Shown here one piece after another: positions 62,556-64,000 of a stretch of DNA of 64,000 bases. Both the position numbers and the translations under genes were made by a program. Source of the DNA: CBDCFV01 sp965261795 (GTDB lineage: Bacteria; Chloroflexota; Dehalococcoidia; Lucifugimonadales; UBA3495); the NCBI GenBank assembly GCA_965261795.1, contig OZ253476.1:3844001-3908000 (forward strand). The letters are read 5' to 3'. The notes beneath the pieces were generated by a model. That model was given only the letters and a program-made list of their open reading frames with translations. It was not told the DNA's origin and searched no databases. The first letter of the stretch is position 1, and the number at the start of each line of letters is the position of its first letter.

Positions 62556-63541
62556 GTGCCAGCCAATCTACCGCCCCAGTATTATATCGCGGAAGAGAAG
62601 TACCGCGAGGCCAAGGGCTTGGCCGACAAAGCGGCTGCGCTCCAGCAGATGCTGGCGGCGACTCCCAAGCACAAAGGGACGGACCACCTCCGCGCCGACC
62701 TGCGAGCTAAAGTCGCCAAGGCGTTGGAGGAGCTTGAAAGCCCCAAACGCAGCGGCGGCAAACCGTCCCCATACGCCATCCGCAGGGAAGGTGCGGGCCA
62801 AGCAGTGCTGATTGGCCGCTGCAACGTCGGCAAGTCCCAGCTATTGGCAGCCCTCACCGGCGCTCCGGCCAAAGTAGCCGCCTATCCCTATACCACCCGC
62901 ATCCCAATGCCGGGGATGCTGCCGTTTCAGAACGTTGGCATCCAATTGGTTGACACCCCGGCCATCAACGACCCCGATGTTCAAAACCAACTGCTAAGCC
63001 TTATCAGAAACACTGGCCTGCTGATGATAGTCGTCGACCTGTCGGTTGACCCGTTGACCGACGCTGAAGAGGTGCTGGCAACCCTTGAGATCTCCGGGTA
63101 CCGTCCCTCGGGTTGGATGAGCAGGCTGACCCCGATTCCCCGTTGATTCAAAAGCCCTGTCTCTTGGTTGGCGCCAAGGGCGACGAGCCGGACGCCGACG
63201 TGGCCTTCGAGTTGTTGGAAGAGGTGTACGGCGATCGGTTTCCCTTGAAGATGGTATCGGCCGTAGCCGAAGAGGGCCTGGCGGAACTGGGGGAGGCCAT
63301 CTTCAATTCGTTGGGCACAGTGCGGGTGTACCTCAAAGCCCGCGGCGACCAACCCGACTACGACGCTCCCCAAGTGCTTGTGGCGGGAAGCAAGGTCGAG
63401 GACGCGGCAGTCTCAGTGCACAAAGACTGGATCCGCAAGTTCAAGTACGCTCTTCTCTGGGGCTCCGGCAAGTACGACGCGCAACGAGTAGGCCGTGACT
63501 ACGTCCTCGCCGACGGCGACGTTATCGAATTACATTCTTGA
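62556..63541 (+). pseudogene. OBG-type GTPase with TGS domain, frameshifted
   Basis: GTPase of the OBG/DRG group: P-loop LIGRCNVGKSQLLAAL (variant G1), switch PYTTRIPMPG, G3 LVDTPAI, then C-terminal TGS domain with WGSGKYDAQRVGRDYVLADGDVIELHS. The frame from GTG 62556 stops at 63146 after GWMSRL. The proper continuation (LDEQADPDSPLIQKPCLLVGAKGD, containing G4-like GAK) begins near 63110 in another frame, a one-base shift. AGGAG at 62543-62547, eight bases before GTG 62556, decides the start. It may be a sequencing error, since both halves are otherwise well conserved. Confidence 0.75.
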
Positions 63542-63570
63542 GCTTTCGTTGGTATGAGTTACAGTCCTCG

Positions 63571-63606
63571 TTGAGGTTGACCATTAGGTCAGATGGTCAA
63601 TCTCAA
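63571..63606. promoter_or_regulatory. 14-bp inverted repeat before the last AAA ATPase gene
   Basis: TTGAGGTTGACCAT (63571-63584) and ATGGTCAATCTCAA (63593-63606) pair with one mismatch around an 8-base loop. No T-run follows. It could be an operator for the gene at 63730 or a terminator of the GTPase gene. Confidence 0.45.
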
Positions 63607-63729
63607 TGCTAGAGCCTTATAATGGCCACGGGCTTAAGAGATAATCCGCATCCAGTGGGATTGTCCAGCCGTAAATGTCCTCCCGGCTTGTCGCGAATCT
63701 GTTTTAGGCATCAATTACAGGCGGGCGTC

Positions 63730-64000
63730 ATGTACACATCTTTTAGCATTGAAAACTTTCGGTGTTTCGAGCATATAACCGTCCAGCCACTGGCCCGTTT
63801 CAACCTGATAGCTGGAAAGAACAACGCTGGCAAGACCGCGTTTTTGGAGGCTTTGTATGTACATACGAAGCCTAACGACCCACGGCTTAGCGTTCAGTTG
63901 GCTGAACTGCGCGGTATTTCTATTTCCGAGCAACCGCCACCACTTCTATTGCACGACCTCTTCTACAATTTCGAACCCAACAATGCCATAACCATGACAG
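63730..64000 (+). CDS. AAA ATPase, N-terminal part (runs off the window)
   Basis: First 90 residues: MYTSFSIENFRCFEHITV then LIAGKNNAGKTAFLEALYV, the Walker A and preceding strands of OLD/RecF-like ATPases (AAA_15/AAA_21 type). Such genes often pair with a nuclease in defence systems, but the partner, if any, lies beyond 64000. Confidence 0.75.
   Translation, partial: MYTSFSIENFRCFEHITVQPLARFNLIAGKNNAGKTAFLEALYVHTKPNDPRLSVQLAELRGISISEQPPPLLLHDLFYNFEPNNAITMT

Overview
The window is a moderately GC-rich bacterial contig, gene-dense on both strands. It carries no rRNA, tRNA or CRISPR array that I can see. The gene content (GMC oxidoreductases, a type III CoA transferase, an FMN-dependent 2-hydroxyacid oxidase, a sulfatase-like hydrolase, an NHL-repeat protein, a ThrC-NIL-MoaD cluster, and many GTG/TTG starts) resembles Chloroflexota of the SAR202/Dehalococcoidia type. 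That assignment is an inference from gene content only; no marker gene is present to confirm it.

Region 1 (1-21.8 kb) is a defence/mobile island. It opens with an AAA ATPase plus a broken HNH gene (Septu-like pair). An IS630-family element and a decayed replication-relaxation gene follow, then a VapBC pair. Next is a tightly packed operon of PLD-SNF2 helicase, PIN nuclease, Eco57I-type methylase and an HNH-like protein. HicBA and a second VapBC (toxin with a catalytic Asp changed to Tyr) come after. Then comes a four-gene cassette of CD-NTase-like nucleotidyltransferase, SLOG protein, DprA-like SLOG protein and GHKL ATPase. The last gene of that cassette is cut off by an IS701-family element, itself followed immediately by an IS5-family element.

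Region 2 (22-53.5 kb) is mostly chromosomal metabolism. It has two tandem GMC oxidoreductases, a large GLUG-repeat surface protein, a sulfatase-like enzyme, an MNT-HEPN protein, SDRs, an alpha/beta hydrolase, 2-hydroxyacid oxidase, PD-(D/E)XK nuclease, Tag glycosylase, a lactonase-type propeller and a lipoprotein. Further on are CaiB/BaiF, YqeY, PurQ, a HicBA pair with an enlarged antitoxin, and a forward run VOC - 2-hydroxyacid dehydrogenase - aroK - aroB - PaREP1-like - TM protein - TauE/SafE - tgt. The reverse cluster thrC-NIL-MoaD and nhaA close it.

Region 3 (53.5-64 kb) is a graveyard of phage/plasmid-like fragments. It contains a membrane protein with an FtsK-gamma-like winged helix, dispersed remnants of one small membrane-protein family, a replication-relaxation fragment, a truncated ISAs1 element, a terminase C-terminal fragment and a decayed collagen-trypsin gene. 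The last stretch has an NHL protein, a CoA transferase A subunit, a frameshifted OBG/TGS GTPase and the start of another AAA ATPase.

The most unusual signal is a 22-25 bp hairpin repeat (stem CCCCGT / ACGGGG followed by CAGGCT). It occurs seven times and every copy lies inside a transposase gene, in three different IS families. By reconstructing the interrupted reading frames, the six complete copies and the partial seventh all map to a C^CT site, and five of the six complete copies to C^CTG. The second candidate of note is the CD-NTase/SLOG/DprA-like/GHKL cassette.
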